This document shows positions 43,081 through 45,877 of a stretch of DNA of 45,877 bases, piece by piece; the first letter of the stretch is position 1; every line of letters starts with the position of its first letter. Origin of the DNA: Cyclobacteriaceae bacterium (lineage in GTDB: Bacteria > Bacteroidota > Bacteroidia > Cytophagales > Cyclobacteriaceae). The stretch spans positions 1 to 45,877 of the forward strand of contig JAOUDZ010000029.1 in NCBI GenBank assembly GCA_029858965.1. Direction: 5' to 3'. The translations under genes and the position numbers were made by a program. The notes under the pieces were generated by a model. The model was not told where the DNA came from. It did not search any database and was given only the letters and a program-made list of their open reading frames with translations.

Positions 43081-43737
43081 CTATTCTGTTCTTTGTTTGT
43101 CCGCACCATTGCGCAACTCATTTGAGTATTTACTCACCAGCAGGGCAAGGATAACAGCCAGATACAACTGGCCGCTCACCGAAATTAAGATTGAAAGGGA
43201 TTTTGAGTACGGTTTTAGCGGGAGAAGATCTCCATACCCTAGTGTCGTAAGCGTTACGAAACCATAATAAATAAAGTCAATATCTCCCGTCCCGGCAGCG
43301 CCTCCAAACGTAAAAGCACCAGGGTCTACTTGCGACGTCAAGGCCAGTGTGGCAGCATACAATATACCAAGAAGCAAGTAACTATTGATGGCTTCAAAGA
43401 TTACCCTGCTGTTCACCACTTTTGCCTCAGCAATTTGCTTGATCAAAAAGAATACAATGGTAGCAAAAAAAACAAAATTAAGACCCCTTGATGTCGCGGT
43501 AATGATGGGCAGTGATAATGCGGTCGCAATCCATTCTACGATTAAAACACTGGATGCAAGCCACAGCATTACCTTCCTATGCCGCTCCAAATTCAAAACA
43601 CAAGTAATATAGAGAAGGGTAAACAACATAGAATACGTGATGGCATGCCAGGACAACGGGAAAAATCCCACTATGAAGACAATAGCAAATACCTCGGCAA
43701 AAAGCAACTTCCCCCATATATTGCGCTTCTCTATCAT
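43081..43737 (-). CDS. potassium channel-family protein
   Basis: This 218-residue integral membrane protein has about six hydrophobic segments. The selectivity filter TLGYGD (165-170) in VTLTTLGYGDLLP lies between the last two helices, as in two-pore-helix potassium channels of the Ion_trans_2 type. The N-terminal four helices lack a clear charged voltage sensor. There is no cytosolic RCK domain, so gating is uncertain. It should assemble as a tetramer in the inner membrane. It is divergent from the sodium/alanine symporter gene. Confidence 0.88.
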   Translation of the reverse strand: MIEKRNIWGKLLFAEVFAIVFIVGFFPLSWHAITYSMLFTLLYITCVLNLERHRKVMLWLASSVLIVEWIATALSLPIITATSRGLNFVFFATIVFFLIKQIAEAKVVNSRVIFEAINSYLLLGILYAATLALTSQVDPGAFTFGGAAGTGDIDFIYYGFVTLTTLGYGDLLPLKPYSKSLSILISVSGQLYLAVILALLVSKYSNELRNGADKQRTE

Positions 43738-44046
43738 AAGCTACACCAATTTATCATTTACAATTGTGGCCTTTTGGTTCTTGGCGTCTGAGGAAGACGC
43801 CATCCCCATACATTTGAAACAAATAACCGATCCTGAACTTACACCCATAGCATTAAAGATAATTATTCTTTGTCAATATCGTGTGCATTGCATTGGTGCG
43901 CATATTATCGCTTGATCCCGCCCGTAGAACAAATTAGGTGCTATCGCTGCCGAATATTTTTAATTAATACAATATTCCTGTTAGCTTTAGATGTTTACTT
44001 TTATTTTACAAATCAACTAACACGCATCCTTAATACGCTAACACAT
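43738..44046. other. divergent region between potassium channel and symporter genes
   Basis: These 309 bases lie between divergent genes. The symporter frame is open upstream to 43870, but that part has no resemblance to the family. The section from 43960 to 44040 is AT-rich and contains TACTTTTA, one mismatch from a -7 box. No other element was recognised. Confidence 0.4.
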
Positions 44047-45576
44047 ATGAAATACTTGGAAGATTTTGTTGCTGGGGCGAATGCTATTATCTGGAGTGAT
44101 GTGCTTATTTATTTCTTGCTGGCAGTGGGTATTTACTTTTCTACGAGAATGCGTTTCTTCCAGGTGAGAATGTTCAAAAGCATGATTCGATTAATGTTCA
44201 CTGGAACGAAATCCAAAGCCGGAATATCATCTTTTCAGGCACTAGCTGTTTCACTTTCGGGCAGGGTAGGTACCGGAAATATCGCAGGCGTGGCTACAGC
44301 AATATTTATTGGTGGTCCCGGAGCTGTTTTCTGGATGTGGCTTGTCGCCTTCTTGGGCGCGGGCTCTGCGTTTGTGGAATCTACGCTGGGGCAAATCTAT
44401 AAGCGAAACGAAAAAGGTCAATATCGCGGCGGGCCCGCGTTCTATATTGAGCAAGGGATGAGAAATAAAAAAGTAGGCAGAATCTACGCAATTGTATTTG
44501 CTGTTGCTACCATCATGGCAACAGGATTATTTCTACCAGGTGTACAGGCAAACAGCATTGCATCCGCTGTCAATAATGCGTTTGATTTAAATCATGCATG
44601 GACGGGTGTCATCCTGGTGGTCTTGCTTGGGTTAATCATCTTTGGTGGTATCAAGACCATAGCGCGTGTGGCAGAATATGTAGTTCCATTCATGGCAGTT
44701 GTCTATGTGTTGGTTGCTATTGTCGTTGTTTTTATTAATTACGCCCAGATACCCGCAATCATCAGCTTAATATTTTCCAGTGCATTTGGTGCGCATGCCA
44801 CCTTCGGCGGAATAGCAGGCGCCATGATTTCCATTGGTGTAAAACGTGGAGTCTACTCCAATGAAGCCGGGCAGGGAACCGGCCCCCATCCTGCGGCTGC
44901 AGCGGAAGTTTCCCACCCCGTTGATCAGGGCCTGGTTCAGGCCTTTTCAGTATATATCGATACACTTTTCGTCTGCTCAGCAACAGCTTTCATGATTCTT
45001 AGTACCGGTATGTATAACGTAAAAGGACCAGGCGACGAACTTATCGTAGATCACGGCGTGTATTACATGCAGGATGGGGTTAAACACGTTGATGGCAGTG
45101 CGATGTATACACAGGCTGCTGTTGACAAAGCGTTTAGCGGCCAGGAAGTATTTGATATAAATTACCGTGGCGTTGGGAGTTACATGGTTGCCGTAACGCT
45201 TTTTTTCTTTGCCTTCACCACATTAATGGCCTACTACTACATTGCCGAAACGAACGTTGCGTATTTGACATACAAGCGCGGTGGACCGCTGCTCATGCTT
45301 CTGCTAAAAGCAGGTATGCTTGCTGCCGTGTATATGGGCTGTGTACGAACTGCCAAACTCGCCTGGGATCTGGGTGATCTGGGCGTAGGCCTCATGGCGT
45401 GGCTGAATGTCATCGCCATTTTGATTCTTCAAAAACCGGTGTTGGATGCCATGAAGAATTATGAAGTGCAAAAGAAACAAAACCTTGATCCCGTCTTTGA
45501 TCCAAAAGCGCTCGGTATTAAGAATGCAGACTTCTGGGAATTTGAATACCGCAAAGCACCTGAAAAGGAAGCGTAG
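44047..45576 (+). CDS. sodium/alanine symporter (AgcS family)
   Basis: This 509-residue protein has about ten or eleven membrane helices. Family signatures are clear: GRVGTGNIAGVATAIFIGGPGAVFWMW near residue 75, and SNEAGQGTGPHPAAAAEVSHP near 275, which matches the AgcS consensus. The protein imports alanine or glycine with sodium across the inner membrane. ATG 44047 gives the normal N-terminus. A hydrophilic insert around DGVKHVDGSAMYTQAAVDK between helices is longer than I expect for the family. The gene appears monocistronic. Confidence 0.95.
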   Translation: MKYLEDFVAGANAIIWSDVLIYFLLAVGIYFSTRMRFFQVRMFKSMIRLMFTGTKSKAGISSFQALAVSLSGRVGTGNIAGVATAIFIGGPGAVFWMWLVAFLGAGSAFVESTLGQIYKRNEKGQYRGGPAFYIEQGMRNKKVGRIYAIVFAVATIMATGLFLPGVQANSIASAVNNAFDLNHAWTGVILVVLLGLIIFGGIKTIARVAEYVVPFMAVVYVLVAIVVVFINYAQIPAIISLIFSSAFGAHATFGGIAGAMISIGVKRGVYSNEAGQGTGPHPAAAAEVSHPVDQGLVQAFSVYIDTLFVCSATAFMILSTGMYNVKGPGDELIVDHGVYYMQDGVKHVDGSAMYTQAAVDKAFSGQEVFDINYRGVGSYMVAVTLFFFAFTTLMAYYYIAETNVAYLTYKRGGPLLMLLLKAGMLAAVYMGCVRTAKLAWDLGDLGVGLMAWLNVIAILILQKPVLDAMKNYEVQKKQNLDPVFDPKALGIKNADFWEFEYRKAPEKEA

Positions 45577-45877
45577 GCGCAGTACCCCACATACTAAGTA
45601 TTGGAACCAGCCAATTCCCGAAAAGAATACCTGTCAATTGTCCGCCCTATAGTTGGTTGAGGAACCGAAGTTGTATCGTATTCAAGAATGGTTGTTTATC
45701 AGCACAGAAAATGATTTCTGCAATTTTGAATTTTTGCTATGAACTTGATTTTTAATCAGGCCCTAACTTGCATCTCATGCGGATTTCCTTTTCTTCCTGG
45801 CTCAGGAAAAAATCGGTAGATCTTGAAGAAAGAAATAACAAAAGTATAAACTAACCCGCTAAAAGAACTCCCCAATA
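45577..45877. other. right-end intergenic sequence
   Basis: About 301 bases after the symporter stop show no recognisable gene, terminator or RNA. A 25-codon reading (45777-45854) is open but unsupported. The region may be the promoter of a gene beyond the window. Confidence 0.4.

Noticed and set aside
45777-45854. Plus-strand 25-codon reading at the right edge
   Set aside because: Too short, without ribosome site or homology.

Overview
The window looks like chromosomal DNA of a free-living Bacteroidota, most likely of the Cytophagales/Chryseolinea-like kind. This is an inference from several signs: a C-terminal type IX secretion sorting tail on a haloperoxidase; many lipoproteins and signal-peptide proteins; typical Bacteroidota families (DUF5916 with a CBM9-like domain, DUF4421, DUF2911, DUF2264, DUF1080, SemiSWEET); promoters that resemble the TAnnTTTG -7 box; and few strong Shine-Dalgarno sites. 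No tRNA, rRNA, CRISPR array, prophage or insertion sequence was seen.

Layout: (1) 1-3339, minus strand: a flavin (GMC) dehydrogenase cut by the window edge, its Tat-exported small subunit, a cytochrome P460-like c-type lipoprotein and a DUF1080 (3-keto-glycoside hydrolase family) protein, which together suggest periplasmic 3-keto-sugar chemistry. (2) 3397-5420: a decayed kelch gene and an aldo/keto reductase. (3) 5569-10005, minus: a beta-propeller protein, an Ig-like lipoprotein and a multicopper oxidase whose copper motifs occur in swapped order. (4) 10262-13071: a DUF2911 protein and a large alpha-galactosidase-like glycosidase. (5) 13582-18726, plus: a small unknown protein, then a tight five-gene operon (SDR, ROK kinase, SIS protein, core MetE-like enzyme, UlaG-like metallo-hydrolase). 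I cannot assign this operon to a known pathway, and it is my best candidate for an undescribed system. (6) 18778-22137, minus: a CotH-like protein and a DUF5916 outer-membrane protein. (7) 22466-28064, plus: an intradiol dioxygenase, a 14-repeat propeller-like lipoprotein, a sterol desaturase-family hydroxylase and a DUF2264 protein. (8) 28172-31515, minus: an ABC exporter, a methyltransferase and an OsmC protein. (9) 31762-37651, plus: a GH43 lipoprotein, a flavin monooxygenase, a vanadium haloperoxidase with a T9SS tail, RNase H and a methyltransferase. (10) 37737-43737, minus: SemiSWEET, a DUF4421 protein, a tiny secreted protein with a thrice-repeated motif, a NarL-type response regulator with its histidine kinase, a 34-residue Lys/Ala histone-like peptide and a potassium channel. 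(11) 44047-45576, plus: a sodium/alanine symporter.

The window is rich in oxidative enzymes (GMC, multicopper oxidase, intradiol dioxygenase, flavin monooxygenase, haloperoxidase, di-iron hydroxylase) and in carbohydrate-active proteins. This fits an organism that breaks down plant-derived or other complex organic matter.
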